NCBI GenBank assembly: GCA_949825025.1
Contig: OX463781.1
Span: 42,525,469-42,589,468 of the forward strand
Direction: 5' to 3'
Length of the DNA: 64,000 bases
Origin: Siphlonurus alternatus
Lineage: Eukaryota > Arthropoda > Insecta > Ephemeroptera > Siphlonuridae
A program made the position numbers and the translations under genes. The notes under the pieces are model-generated. The model had not been told where the DNA came from. It was given only the letters and a program-made list of their open reading frames with translations, and did not search any database. Positions 20,925 through 31,085 of the stretch are shown here, one piece after another; the stretch's first letter is position 1, and each line of letters opens with the position of its first letter.

Positions 20925-23900
20925 TTATATAGGCATTTTAGATTGTATAACAAATGATACAATAGCATCGTTAATATCAGAATTGTTTAAGGACAACAAA
21001 TTATTGAGATCAAATGGAGCATATTGGTTTAGGTTATTAAGAGTGATAATAAATGGGGCCCTGAGCTGATCTGCAATTGGGCAATGAAAAATCATATGCT
21101 GAGGACTAGCTAATGGATTACCACAGTTACAGTTAGAGTTATCAATTATGTTAAATCTGGCCAAGTGAGCAGGACTAAGATTGTGGCCAATTCTAAGTCT
21201 GGATAAGGTTGAATGGTAATTCCTACCCTTAAATATACGCTTATATATTGGTTTGTTAGGTAGTGTGCTTTGGATTTGTTGATACCATGAAGGGGGATCC
21301 CTTACTAGACTATCCCACTGATTGTTCCATGACATTGTAAACTTGTCTTTGATGTATTGCTTTAAATCACTGACAGGTAATTGGAGGTTGACAATATCAC
21401 CAGATGTTGCAGCAAGTTTAGCCATCTCATCACATATCTCGTTGCCTAGAATGCCACAGTGGCTCGGAATCCATACAAGTTCAATAATATTACCAACTTT
21501 TTGCAATGAAGATATCTTGGTTCTAATGTCGAAGATGAGCCAGTTGGTATTTACCTTAAGAGAGTTTGAAACCAGAGCTTGCAGAACACTTTTTGAGTCG
21601 GAGAAAATTGCAGCTGGGCTAATATTGTGGTCCAGGATATGACTTAGAGCTTGTGAAATAGCATATGCTTCAGCTGTAAAAACGCTACATTGAGACGGTA
21701 ATTTGTAGTTTCTGATTATTCTATCTCTTCTCGTAATAAATGCTGCACCAACAGACTCATTGCATTTAGATCCATCTGTGTAAATATGGTAATGTAGTGG
21801 GAAGTTAACTTTTATATACTCTTTGCAAAGTTCATTAGCATAATTGTCAACTTGCCTGGTTTCTTGCGTAACATCAATAAAGTGAGGTGTGATTTCATTA
21901 GTGATAATTTCATAATCAGATGAAAAACATGGTTGAATTAATGATGATCTTAATGAAACTTGAAATGAAACAATGTTATTTAAACTTTGCACTAATATTG
22001 GAAGTTTTTTATGAGACCAGTATGCTGCAGGCTTGTTGATTTGAGTATTCAGAGCTCTAATACTTTTAAGAATAGATGAGTTTTCATAGTTATGCAATTT
22101 GAGGCAGAACATGTCACTGACATATTGAAAGCGTAAAACTAATGGAGGAATAAACGCTTCTGCCTGCAATGCCTGGATAGGCGATGATTTAAATGCACCA
22201 AGAATAAGACGTAAGGCCATGTTTTGTACACGGTCTAGTTGTTTTAAAGCTGAGTTACTCGCAGAGCCATAAAGGAAGCATCCATATTCAATCTTAGATC
22301 TCACCAAGGATTTGTACATCAAGCTTGCCGTAGCAGGGTCAGCGCCCCACCAGATACTACAAGTGGCTTTTATAGTGTTGAGAGCTCGTAGGCACGAAGA
22401 AGTCAATGTAGAGATGTGTTGATTCCAGTTAAGTTTATGATCTAGGGTTAACCCAAGAAATTTTTTAGTGCGGACAAATTTGATTTGGTACTTATCATAC
22501 TGAATGCTCAGAGTATTTAAATCAGCAGTTCTTTCAGTGTGTCTAGTAAACAAAATAGCTGAACTTTTTTGCGGATTAACATCCAGATGAGACATTTGGA
22601 GCCAATATCTAAGAATTTTGATGGCATCCTCAATTGCTTTGATTGCTTGGTTTATTGACTTGTTTCTTACATATATAGCCAAGTCATCCACAAACAGAGA
22701 ACTTTTTATGACATATGGGAACTCAGCAATCAAACTAACCGTATAGATTAAAAACAACTTGGGGCTTAGAACAGATCCTTGTTGTAGACCTCTATACATT
22801 GTTCTTGTAGCATTGACTCCTCGTGTTCCAATTTGATAGATCCTTTTGGTTAGATAGTTTTTAAGAAATTTGCAGATTGAGATAGGTAAACCTAGTGATC
22901 TTGCCCTGTCTATAAGGGTAGGGATGTGAACATTGTCGAAAGCAGAGGTTATGTCGAAAAAAGCACAGACAGTATTTTGTTTTTGTCCAAATCCTAGTTG
23001 AACTTCAGTTACTAATGAAGATAAATTATTTAGACAGCTCATACCTTTTCTGCATCCAGTTAAGTTTTGAGGAAAAGCATCATTGTGTTCCAAGAACCAA
23101 CATAGACGTCTATCAATTAGCTTCTCGAATAGTTTAGCGACACATGAGGATTGAGCTATTGGACGATACGAAGACGTGAGTCCTTTTTGTTTGCCTGGCT
23201 TTAAAACTGGGTTAATGAGGACCTCAAGCCAAGGTTGAGGTATGATTCCAGTTCTCCATACAACATTATATATTTTCAGTAATTCAGACTTCGCTTCACA
23301 GGGGAGGTGATTAATCATATTGTAATTAATTTCATCTAGTCCAGGGGCAGAGTTATTAGTTTCACCAAGAGCCAAATAGAGTTCTTCCAAAATGAAGTCA
23401 AAATGCAGCTCGTCAATTAAGTTTGGTTCTATATCAAACATGATGAGCTCCTCGGCAGATGGTACATATGGTGGGCACATTGAGGCAGCGTAGTTTTCCA
23501 TGTTTAACGAAGCACATTGTTCAGGTACAGAGTTCTTGGTGATACCTATACGATAAGCCTTAATTGATTTCCATACCTGACTAACAGGAGTGTTACGATT
23601 GAGTGTGGCACAAAATGATCTCCATCCATTCTTTTTTTCTCTTTTATTGGTTTTTGTAGCTAAGGCAGACACTCTGTTAATTTCAATAAGCTTGGCACTT
23701 GTCAGGAATTTTCTACCTTCTCTAGTCTTTTGTTTGCGTAGGTTTCTCGCATCGCTACATTTTTGGTTAAACCAATAATTTGCGGGATGGATACGTTTGT
23801 TTGGGTTAAACGCAGTCTTACGAGGAATACTAGCTTCAGCTGCAGATTGTATAATATTAATAAAATTGTTGTAGGAGTCATGTATAGAGTTGGATAATTT

Positions 23901-24710
23901 ATAATTTTTAATATTATTATTTATTTCTTCTTGATATTTAACCCAATTAGCTTTGCGGAAGTTCCGTTTATTAAAAGATAATTTATTGAAGTGAGGAACA
24001 CTCAGAAGTTCAAATTTAGAGATGGTTGGTAAGTGGTCGCTTCCAATACAATCTTCCCATACTTCAAATGAAGCTGTAATACCCAAAGCCGGAGTAATAA
24101 CAGTTAAATCAATGGCATTAGCATGCTGGTTTGGTTGAGGTATACGGGTAGGGGAGCCGTCATTAAGAAGAATAAGGTTCTCTTGATCTAAAAAATTATA
24201 CATATCCCTCCCCCTTTTGTTGGAGTCGAAGCACCCCCAAGTGGTATGTCGAGCGTTGAAGTCACCGACCAAGACAAATTCACCAGTAGATAAAGATTTA
24301 ATATTATGAAGAATGGCAGGAGATAACGTAGTATTGGGCGCTGCATAGACTGCCATAATGGTAAAACTAGTACCCTCAAAATGAACATTGGCTGCCACTA
24401 CTTCAGGATTATTTGGTGTGTTATTATATTCTATCACTTGAAACTTAATACCTTTTTTGATAAATAATGCCACACCACCTTTACCACTTTGAAATGAATG
24501 ATGTATAATCTTGTAATGTTTATACCTAGGTGTGTGGTTTGGGATGAGTTTAGTTTCGGTGACAGCACAAATGTGAGTGTTAGATTCGTAAAGAAAGTCT
24601 TCAAATGCATGCTTTTTATGACGTAAACCACGAGCGTTCCAGTTTGTGATGATCAGTTCTTTAGTTATCTGTTGTCCTGCCATTTTGATGATTAGAGAAG
24701 TGAGATGCAA
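20925..24710 (-). CDS. LINE-B ORF2: endonuclease, reverse transcriptase, RNase H
   Basis: A 1261-aa polyprotein. Residues about 18-230 are an APE-type endonuclease, with NWNARGLR near the start, GDFNARHTTWGC at about 149-160 and SDHLPT at about 223-228. This domain nicks target DNA. The reverse transcriptase spans about 450-780, with PGLDEINYNMI, SYRPIAQSS, FFDITSAFDNV, QQGSVLSPKLF and the catalytic FVDD at 673-676. An RNase H domain follows at about 970-1100, with YTDGSK, TAEAYAI, FSDSKS and SHCGILGNEICDEMAK, supplying its catalytic acidic residues. A C-terminal CxC..H..C zinc-like motif lies at about 1193-1210. The start at 24710 overlaps the end of ORF1 by 50 bases; a second ATG at 24681 (MAGQQ) is equally possible. 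Translation may depend on coupling to ORF1. No disabling change is seen. Confidence 0.93.
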   Translation of the reverse strand: MHLTSLIIKMAGQQITKELIITNWNARGLRHKKHAFEDFLYESNTHICAVTETKLIPNHTPRYKHYKIIHHSFQSGKGGVALFIKKGIKFQVIEYNNTPNNPEVVAANVHFEGTSFTIMAVYAAPNTTLSPAILHNIKSLSTGEFVLVGDFNARHTTWGCFDSNKRGRDMYNFLDQENLILLNDGSPTRIPQPNQHANAIDLTVITPALGITASFEVWEDCIGSDHLPTISKFELLSVPHFNKLSFNKRNFRKANWVKYQEEINNNIKNYKLSNSIHDSYNNFINIIQSAAEASIPRKTAFNPNKRIHPANYWFNQKCSDARNLRKQKTREGRKFLTSAKLIEINRVSALATKTNKREKKNGWRSFCATLNRNTPVSQVWKSIKAYRIGITKNSVPEQCASLNMENYAASMCPPYVPSAEELIMFDIEPNLIDELHFDFILEELYLALGETNNSAPGLDEINYNMINHLPCEAKSELLKIYNVVWRTGIIPQPWLEVLINPVLKPGKQKGLTSSYRPIAQSSCVAKLFEKLIDRRLCWFLEHNDAFPQNLTGCRKGMSCLNNLSSLVTEVQLGFGQKQNTVCAFFDITSAFDNVHIPTLIDRARSLGLPISICKFLKNYLTKRIYQIGTRGVNATRTMYRGLQQGSVLSPKLFLIYTVSLIAEFPYVIKSSLFVDDLAIYVRNKSINQAIKAIEDAIKILRYWLQMSHLDVNPQKSSAILFTRHTERTADLNTLSIQYDKYQIKFVRTKKFLGLTLDHKLNWNQHISTLTSSCLRALNTIKATCSIWWGADPATASLMYKSLVRSKIEYGCFLYGSASNSALKQLDRVQNMALRLILGAFKSSPIQALQAEAFIPPLVLRFQYVSDMFCLKLHNYENSSILKSIRALNTQINKPAAYWSHKKLPILVQSLNNIVSFQVSLRSSLIQPCFSSDYEIITNEITPHFIDVTQETRQVDNYANELCKEYIKVNFPLHYHIYTDGSKCNESVGAAFITRRDRIIRNYKLPSQCSVFTAEAYAISQALSHILDHNISPAAIFSDSKSVLQALVSNSLKVNTNWLIFDIRTKISSLQKVGNIIELVWIPSHCGILGNEICDEMAKLAATSGDIVNLQLPVSDLKQYIKDKFTMSWNNQWDSLVRDPPSWYQQIQSTLPNKPIYKRIFKGRNYHSTLSRLRIGHNLSPAHLARFNIIDNSNCNCGNPLASPQHMIFHCPIADQLRAPFIITLNNLNQYAPFDLNNLLSLNNSDINDAIVSFVIQSKMPI

Positions 24711-26457
24711 TGAGCTCAGGTAATTGTGCTTTAATGTTGTCTAGTATATTTGTAACTGCTGATTCTATAATGCTTTTTGGGTCTACAATTTTATTGATAG
24801 CTTCAAAGTATTCTCCCTTTTTATCCTGTAGTTGTTTTAGCTGCCAAGTGTATACATTGTGAGATGTTTGAAGAGCAATTTGATCTATAGTTTCTTTACT
24901 AAGAGTAATGGCATTGTCAAAATTTGATTCTTGAGTCTCAGGTATGTAGCGTACACCATCGCTTCTTACGAGGGCTCTTGGAGAGGATGGGCTACTAGGA
25001 GTTTGCTGGTAGGAGCGCGACTGAGGAGTCGCTGGTAAGTTGGGTCTGGGTCTGGCAAGTACAGTTGAGTACGGACTTTGAGACTGCCTGATGGAAGAAA
25101 TTGGAGAACGAGTTATGGGTGGAAAATGATTTATACTGGATTTTGGATTCGAATAAGCTGTAGCTTGAGATGAGGAAGGGAGAGGAAACGACTGGCTTTC
25201 AGGGGTGTAACCTCTCCGTTGCTTTAAGTCGAGATGGCTATGCGGAGCTTGGTTGGCTTGTTCGATGACTCGTTGTTTTTCACTTTGGTAAGTAGGACAT
25301 TGTGGATTGTTGGCTGGGTGGTCACCAGAGCAATGAACACAGTGGGGTTGAGTAGACTTATCACAAGAGTTTGTAGAATGGTTGCTTCCGCAATGCATGC
25401 ATCTAACCTGGCTTCTACAGTGCTTAGCAACATGTCTGTAACGCAAGCAGTTGTAGCACTGTGTGACTCTAGGAATGTATACATCAACTTTATAGTAACG
25501 ATGAAAGAGACGCACCCCGTCAGTTGGCAGGGAGTTGCCCTCAAAGTGAATTGCAACAGTGGTTAAATTTTTAAATCTAGGGTTTCTTGTATTTTCATCA
25601 GCTGATTCTTGTATGCGAAAACGTCTAATATTAGTGATGGATTTAGAACGACACACCAAGTTTTCCCATAGCTCCCCGTCAGTGATTTCAGGATCTACAT
25701 CTCTAATGACGCCCACTATTTCAACCGCAGATGAGGGGATATAAGCAATTGCTTTGTTTTGTTCAAGGTTAATTGTAGGAAATAGTGAAACAAAATTATT
25801 GGCTCTCATAGCAGTAGTAAATTGGAATGTGAAGCGGTTTTTGCCTGTACTAGCAAATATGTCTTCATCAGAACCACTAGTTTTTAAGAAGGGCAAGAAT
25901 GCTTTTGCTTGAGCCTTATGGGACATGTTTGTAATAATGCAGCCTTCCACGCCCTCCACATGCACAGAAAATGGACCATAATGAGAGCGAGGGTATCTAT
26001 TGAGAGATCTACGATCAATTTGCGGTGATTTCCTAGCATGTTTATTTCCAGAATTTATATTTTCTGAAGATTCATTTGAGTCTGTACGAGCACGTTTTTC
26101 TTGAGGAGATTGTGAGGCTTGAGAAGACCTGTTGCTTGTTTGTTGATCATTGTTATCATCACATTCCACTTCCATGGTATGCATACTATTGCTTGATTCA
26201 GCAGGTTGGGGCATGTCGCTGGTTATTTGTGAGCTGCTGCATTGCTCCATTATTTGATTTTGATTATTAATATGACTTATAAGAATTGGGTCATCATTAT
26301 CCAAAGCCTCATACAAGTTATTTGAGATGGGAATACCACTATAATTGCGTACGTTCAGAGAAGAAACAAGATTAGAATTATTACCTATGGGTGGGACTTT
26401 GAATTGATCAAAGTATCCACTGGGAGGGCCTTTTTTGGCCATGGGCCGGGACCCCAA
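24661..26457 (-). CDS. LINE-B ORF1: nucleic-acid-binding protein with three zinc knuckles
   Basis: A 598-aa Gag-like protein. The N-terminal third is low in complexity and rich in S, N and Q. A folded middle part lies at about 155-330, resembling the RRM-like or PRE_C2HC region of such ORF1 proteins. Three CCHC-type knuckles follow at about 334-391: CYNCLRYRHVAKHC, CMHCGSNHSTNSC and CVHCSGDHPANNPQC. The C-terminal part is P- and S-rich. Such proteins coat the LINE RNA. The start is the first ATG of the open frame, about 160 bp inside the element. The last 50 bases overlap ORF2 in another frame. Confidence 0.88.
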   Translation of the reverse strand: MGSRPMAKKGPPSGYFDQFKVPPIGNNSNLVSSLNVRNYSGIPISNNLYEALDNDDPILISHINNQNQIMEQCSSSQITSDMPQPAESSNSMHTMEVECDDNNDQQTSNRSSQASQSPQEKRARTDSNESSENINSGNKHARKSPQIDRRSLNRYPRSHYGPFSVHVEGVEGCIITNMSHKAQAKAFLPFLKTSGSDEDIFASTGKNRFTFQFTTAMRANNFVSLFPTINLEQNKAIAYIPSSAVEIVGVIRDVDPEITDGELWENLVCRSKSITNIRRFRIQESADENTRNPRFKNLTTVAIHFEGNSLPTDGVRLFHRYYKVDVYIPRVTQCYNCLRYRHVAKHCRSQVRCMHCGSNHSTNSCDKSTQPHCVHCSGDHPANNPQCPTYQSEKQRVIEQANQAPHSHLDLKQRRGYTPESQSFPLPSSSQATAYSNPKSSINHFPPITRSPISSIRQSQSPYSTVLARPRPNLPATPQSRSYQQTPSSPSSPRALVRSDGVRYIPETQESNFDNAITLSKETIDQIALQTSHNVYTWQLKQLQDKKGEYFEAINKIVDPKSIIESAVTNILDNIKAQLPELIASHFSNHQNGRTTDN

Positions 26458-26618
26458 GTGAAAAAATTAGCTATACCAGTACTATAGTGTGTGTAAGACA
26501 GAATACAAATAGATAGGAATAGGTTGTAGATGGAAATAGGTATAAATTAATTGAAAAATTACCTGAGCCAAGAAGACACGTCTGTTCACCTCACAAGCAA
26601 GATGGCGTTTTTACGACG

Positions 26619-26631
26619 ACGACAGAAAAAC
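26619..26631. other. LINE-B target site duplication (copy at its 5' side)
   Basis: ACGACAGAAAAAC, identical to 20600-20612. Confidence 0.85.
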
Positions 26632-26830
26632 AGACTTTATAAATAAAGTCAACTTCCCCTCCTGTGTTGGTCGCCCGCCCCTCTCCACTTACAAGGGGGT
26701 ATTTCATCCGGGGGTATTTCGTCCGGGAGTATTTCGTCCGGGGATATTTCGTCCGGGGGTATTTCGTCCAGTCCGGGCGGGGATATTTGGTCCGGGGGTA
26801 TTTCGTCCGGGGGTATTTGGTCCGTGATTC
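26632..26830 (-). repeat. Right terminal inverted repeat of the fold-back element (outer part)
   Basis: Reverse complement of 18210-18425, including the GTATTTCGTCCGGGG units. The long + strand open frame with GYFVRGYF repeats across it is an artefact of the 15-bp periodicity. Confidence 0.88.
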
Positions 26831-26838
26831 CCTTATTT
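26831..26838. other. Target site duplication (right), CCTTATTT
   Basis: Matches 18202-18209. Confidence 0.85.
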
Positions 26839-27499
26839 ATGTAGTGGATTTACTTTTGATATTTTTAAACACGACGGGAAAATTCCCGCCAAGATTGATT
26901 CATTTATTACGTAAGAAAGTGGGACTGCGATTAATTCTGCACAATATTTAATAACTGTATACGGTACCTCATCAGGTCCCGCTGCACTTTTATTAGGAAG
27001 GTTTTTCATAATTTTTAACACATCAGTATAGTGAATGGTATTAATTTTAAAAGGAAGTGCTTTAGTATTGGGGGTTGAATTATTATTAAACTTATTATTA
27101 ATATTATTATTTAAATTATTATTATTTAAGTTATTATCACATTGAGATGGTCTTTCGCCATATTTTGCAGCAACCATGTTTTGGGGGGTATTAACAAAAT
27201 AATTATTACATTCATTACATATTGATTCCGGATTTGTAATCGTATCATTATTTACAATCAATTCAGCAATTGAGTTTTTACTTTTTTTATCACAATTTGT
27301 TGTATTTTTTACTATGTCCCATGCTGTTTTTACTTTATTACTAGACTCATTCATTTTTTTATCATTTAAATTTTGTATTGCCATTGATATACCTTAATTT
27401 TATGTAATTTAATTTGTATGTTATATTCAGGCATTAATGATGGATCTGTATATTTAGCTGTAATATGCATATTTTTAAGATTGCAACTTTCTGCAACTA
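26839..27499 (-). mobile_element. LINE-A, middle portion
   Basis: The frame 26833-27384 on the - strand encodes the start of the RT domain: KSAAGPDEVPYTVIKYC, then GIFPSCLKISKVNPLHK, where the fold-back insertion cut it. Upstream residues are N-rich. Further upstream (27385-27499) LINE-like sequence continues in shifted frames. Confidence 0.85.
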
Positions 27500-27946
27500 A
27501 TGGACAATTTGCATCAACTTTTTTTAGTAGCTCAATCGAAAGAGGAGGTCGAAAAATACACCTGTGAATTTTATGCGATTTTTATTCGTACTGCATCATG
27601 GCTAAAAGAGAGGTCACGTGACCTGGAGCCGGCACCCGTGTCGCCCGTGACGTCATTGAACTGTCTGGTCAAGCAAACGATTGTCTATATAACGCTTGTA
27701 AACAATAAATTAATTGTTGCTTGTTTCCATAGCAACGTGGTTGTTTGCAAGCGTTATAAAGTCGATCGTTTGTTTGACGGAACAGTTAAGTGACGTCACG
27801 GGCGACACGGGCGCCGGCTCCAGGTCACGTGACCTCTCTTTTAGCCATGATGCAGTACGAATAAAAATCGCATAAAATTCACAGGTGTATTTTTCGACCT
27901 CCTCTTTCGATTGAGCTACTAAAAAAAGTTGATGCAAATTGTCCAT
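27500..27946. mobile_element. Hairpin MITE, ATGGACAATTTGCATC tips, inserted in LINE-A
   Basis: The two halves are reverse complements from the tips inward through TCGAAAGAGGAGGTCGAAAA, GCATCATGGCTAAAAGAGAG, GGTCACGTGACCTGGAG, GGGCGACACGGG and CAAGCGTTATA. Similar ORFs occur on both strands because of this symmetry. A partial copy is at 14800-15102. The target duplication is unclear. Confidence 0.88.
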
Positions 27947-28186
27947 TCTGGATAATATTTAATCCATTCTGGAGTGGATTTTTTATTATGTAATTTTTTT
28001 TTTTTATTTTTGGAAAAGCTTCGTTAAAATGAAACATAAATATTTCTAAAAATATTTTCCATTTATATTCAGCATCACCGTCATCCATTAGTGCAACCCA
28101 GTCCTCCCTGAGTAATAATTGCAGAAACAAGTCTTTATTTGCTTGGTCAAACACTCGCAATCGCAAAAACTCGCACTTTTATTAAG
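27947..28186 (-). mobile_element. LINE-A, upstream fragment
   Basis: The - strand frame includes DWVALMDDGDAEYKWKIF and FHFNEAFPKIK, the linker between endonuclease and RT in such LINEs. It is cut on the left by the MITE and ends on the right at the TTAA hairpin. No endonuclease domain is recognised further upstream. Confidence 0.7.
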
Positions 28187-28516
28187 TTAAAGATAATACG
28201 GATCAGCTGACCCAATACTAAAAAAATCCCATTCATGAAAATTATGAAAAATATTTAAAAGGTTCTCCTCTACATCCCCTATCAGAGTAGCTAAAATATC
28301 AGGTATACAAAAACGAAAAATGGAACTCCCATGCTAAATTAGTCAACTTTAAAAATTCATACTCGAAAACTAACTCGTTTTTGTATATACCTAATATCTA
28401 ATATTTTAGCTACTGATAGGGGATGTAGAGGAGAACATTTTAAATTTTTTTCTTAATTTTCATGAATGGAATTTTTTTAGCATTGGGTCAGCTGATCCGT
28501 GTTATCTCTATCTTAA
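28187..28516. mobile_element. TTAA palindromic MITE, GATCAGCTGACCCAAT type
   Basis: The left end (TTAAAGATAATACGGATCAG) and the right end (inverted TTAAGATAGAGATAACACGG) are counterparts. The interior GGTTCTCCTCTACATCCCCT and AAAATATCAGGTATACAAAA are mirrored. Half copies lie at 46916-47104 and 57296-57480. Confidence 0.83.
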
Positions 28517-28977
28517 GAAAAAAAAGTAAAAAGGGGGCGTGACACTTAAAAAAATTGCGTCATCGCCGGGGGTTTTGGCTCTTCAGTCTTCTATCTTGGG
28601 GGCATGTACATACACGTACCGTTTTGAACATCAAAATATCTGGTCACCCCGATTAGAGTATACAATCAAACTGCGTGTAAAGAATAAAAAGGTTAATAAT
28701 TAATTACAGTGGAAGAATTAAGCCATGCTAGTATTATGCGAATAACTGAAACAATAATTATTTGCACTGCAGCAAGTCTGATGCAGCTGTGTGACTGTGA
28801 ATATGCCAGGCTAAATACTCGCATCCGAAAATTTATTCGCAGCTAGGCCGGAGAATAGTCACTTTTGATGCAATGACTTGCGGAAGTTAAAAAGTTTTGT
28901 GGACAAATAAGGGTCGACCCCCAAAAATGATATATTATTCTTTCAAGAACAATTAAATTTCTTTGAAAGCAAAGGTC
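28517..28977. other. Repeat-like block after the hairpin, no gene
   Basis: It begins with AGGGGGCGTGACACTTAAAA, related to the block at 9823. Nothing coding is recognised. Confidence 0.45.
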
Positions 28978-29360
28978 GAGCATGGCGCAGTGCATTGACC
29001 GGTTCTCGTTAGATCACCGAAGTCAGGCTACGTCGAGCGTGGTTAGTACTTGGATGGGTGACCGTTTCAAGTAAAAATTACGCTGCTCCCTCCCTGGGGT
29101 AAATTCGTCTCACTTTCCACCTAGTGCAGTGATGCACTTATGTGTAGTTGGTTCCCCAGGCTTTGGACGTCGCTTTGGTCCATTGAGAAAAAGTAGAGGT
29201 GTCCGTCTTGACTGAGGTTTTCCACGGTTTCCTCAGTCTCACCTCAGCGAATGCTGGGACGCGTAACAGGCCGTGGCATCCGTTCCCTACCTTATCCCTA
29301 CCCATTACCCCGTCGCGAGCTGTAATCTCTTAGGAGTGTATCCTTGTAAAAAAAAAAAAA
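28978..29360 (+). mobile_element. 5S rRNA-derived SINE, full length
   Basis: This is the best copy. The 5S-like head (28978-29072) has ACCGGTTCTCGTTAGATCAC and GTTAGTACTTGGATGGGTGA, covering the pol III internal promoter (box A, IE, box C). A body with GTCCATTGAGAAAAAGTAGA and TGAGGTTTTCCACGGTTTCC follows, then an end (GGAGTGTATCCTTGT) and an A-rich tail. This is the layout of SINE3-class elements. Confidence 0.92.
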
Positions 29361-30077
29361 TTAAAAAAAAATGTTTTGTTACAGAGTGTTTGTAATAGAG
29401 TTCATGGAAAAGCAGATTTCTCTCCAAATTCTATACTTTATGTATAGAAAGAGAAGTAATTTATCTAGGCCGGTCTTTATTTGATGAGAGGAAATGGCAG
29501 ATCGAGTCGATCGAGTGGGGCTCAAAGATTGCAGCAAGTAGAATATTCTTTATTAATTTCAAATATCTTTTTTTTTTTTTTTTTTTTCAATTGCTGTCTT
29601 TTCCAATTCATATATACATACATATATGCGTCTCAACTTTATAATACAATTAATTTTCAAAATTATTTTTTAATGCATGATTTATAACTAAAAGAGAATA
29701 TTAAGGATTATAGCACCATTAAGGACCAGTATATAGTCCTTGTTATAGCACAAGGAGTTTTATATGGACGAAAACAAGAAATATACATAAATGCAGTGAG
29801 ATCAAAATAAAATGCTCAAATAATTATTATTAAGCTATTGAATTTTAGAACATATTATCGAATTTTTAAAATTGAATTCATTGGATATATATTCCTTAAT
29901 TCTTACAGAAATTACAGAAATATTCTCCACGACGACTCCCAAGTTTAATTAACTGAAATTAATTATTATTGGTAAATAGTTTGATTACTTTTATATATTA
30001 TAATTCTATTCTTGAGGGGAAGGTAAAACGTGCCAATGTCAGTATAGTTAAAAAGAGTTAAAACTATCTGGTAAACA
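29361..30077. other. AT-rich spacer
   Basis: A T tract lies at 29569-29587. The part at about 29830-29990 (TTTTAGAACATATTATCGAA and following) resembles 39850-39960, so an unnamed repeat is present. No gene is seen. Confidence 0.45.
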
Positions 30078-30398
30078 AATGGAGCATTGACCTCAAAATT
30101 TTTTATTGCAGAAATGGATCGAGCGTGCAAAGTTATGCTACCCTGATTTTTTTCAGATTTTTTTGAGCCCAGGAACTATTTTTAAAAAATTATTGAAAGT
30201 CCTTTTTGTGACGTCACGCGGCGGCAAGTCCTATCTTTTTCTTAAGGAGCGGCGTCTCGTGGCGTCACAAAAAGAACTTTCAATAATTTTTTAAAAATAG
30301 TTCCCGGGTTCAAAAAAATCTGAAAAAAATCAGGGTAGCATAACTTTGCACGCTCTATCCATTTCTGCAGTAAAAAAAATTGAGGTCAATACTCTATT
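30078..30398. mobile_element. Hairpin MITE, AATGGAGTATTGACCTCAA family
   Basis: The arms of about 150 bp include ATTGCAGAAATGGAT, GTTATGCTACCCTGATTTTT and TTTTTAAAAAATTATTGAAA, mirrored on the right. The centre carries GTGACGTCACGCGGCGG. Confidence 0.85.
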
Positions 30399-30620
30399 CA
30401 AGCTTTTTTATTTTTAAATTTTGAGTTATGAAATTTTAAAGTTAATTAATCATAACTTTAACATGGAGAAATGGAACTCCATGTTAAATTAGTCAGCTTT
30501 AAAAATTTATACAACTTAAAAACTAGCTCGAATTTGTATACGGTCTGATATTTTAGCTAATACTGATAGCCTGATAGGGAATGTAGAGGAGAATATTTTA
30601 TTTATATATTTTTTTTTCAT

Positions 30621-30943
30621 AATGGAGTATCAACCTCAATTTTTTTTATTGCAGAAATGGATAGGGGGTGAAAAGTTATGCTACCCTGATTTTTTTTCAG
30701 ATTTTTTAGAGCCCGGGAAGTATTTTTAAAAAATTATTGAAAGTCCTTTTTGTGACGTCACGCGGCGGCAAGTCCTATCTTTTTCTTAAGCAGTGGCGTC
30801 TCGTGACGTCACGAAAAGCACTTTCAATAATTTTTTAAAAATAATTCCCGGGCTCTAAAAACTCTAAAAAAAAACAGGGTAACATAACTTTGCAACCTCT
30901 ATCCATTTCTGCAATAAAAAAAAATTGAGGTCGATACTCCATT
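30621..30943. mobile_element. Hairpin MITE, AATGGAGTATTGACCTCAA family
   Basis: Another copy of the 30078-30398 element with the same arms and centre, 223 bp downstream. Confidence 0.85.
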
Positions 30944-31085
30944 GTACTTGTGAGATTTTTTTTTTTCTTTCTGTAACATTGGGCGTGTTACTTTTTTTAA
31001 AGTAATTAAAGTGTCGACTACAAAAAAGACGACAAAGAAACGAGTTAGTATTTTTTAAAAATAGTTCCAGTGTTCCTACATTTGT

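Larger units (their letters stand above)
20613..26618 (-). mobile_element. LINE-B: complete non-LTR retrotransposon, ~6.0 kb
   Basis: It is bounded by a perfect 13-bp target duplication. On the - strand it runs from a 5' UTR (26618-26458) through ORF1 and ORF2 to a ~310-bp 3' UTR ending in TAATTAAGAAGAAG. Both ORFs are open over full length, so the copy looks young. The C-terminal RNase H places it with the I/R1/LOA-like groups rather than CR1 or L2. Confidence 0.92.
18210..26830. mobile_element. Fold-back-like TIR element with tandem-repeat termini, carrying nested insertions
   Basis: The ends GGTAAGCGGACC and (inverted) GAATCACGGACC are followed on both sides by about eight 15-bp units of the type AAATACCCCCGGACG. 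Next comes a shared stretch including CTTGTAAGTGGAGAGGGG and GACTTTATTTATAAAGTC. The inverted repeat continues to about 18467; its right-hand mate is split by LINE-B (26632-26830, then 20564-20612). Without LINE-B and its 13-bp duplication the element is about 2.6 kb. It has no transposase ORF. The 8-bp target duplication fits hAT- or P-type transposition, and long subrepeated TIRs are known from fold-back/Galileo elements; the superfamily here is unproven. Confidence 0.85.

Noticed and set aside
26664..26951. ORF with GYFVRGYF repeats
   Set aside because: The 15-bp periodicity of the transposon terminal repeat keeps the frame open; it runs on into LINE-A antisense.
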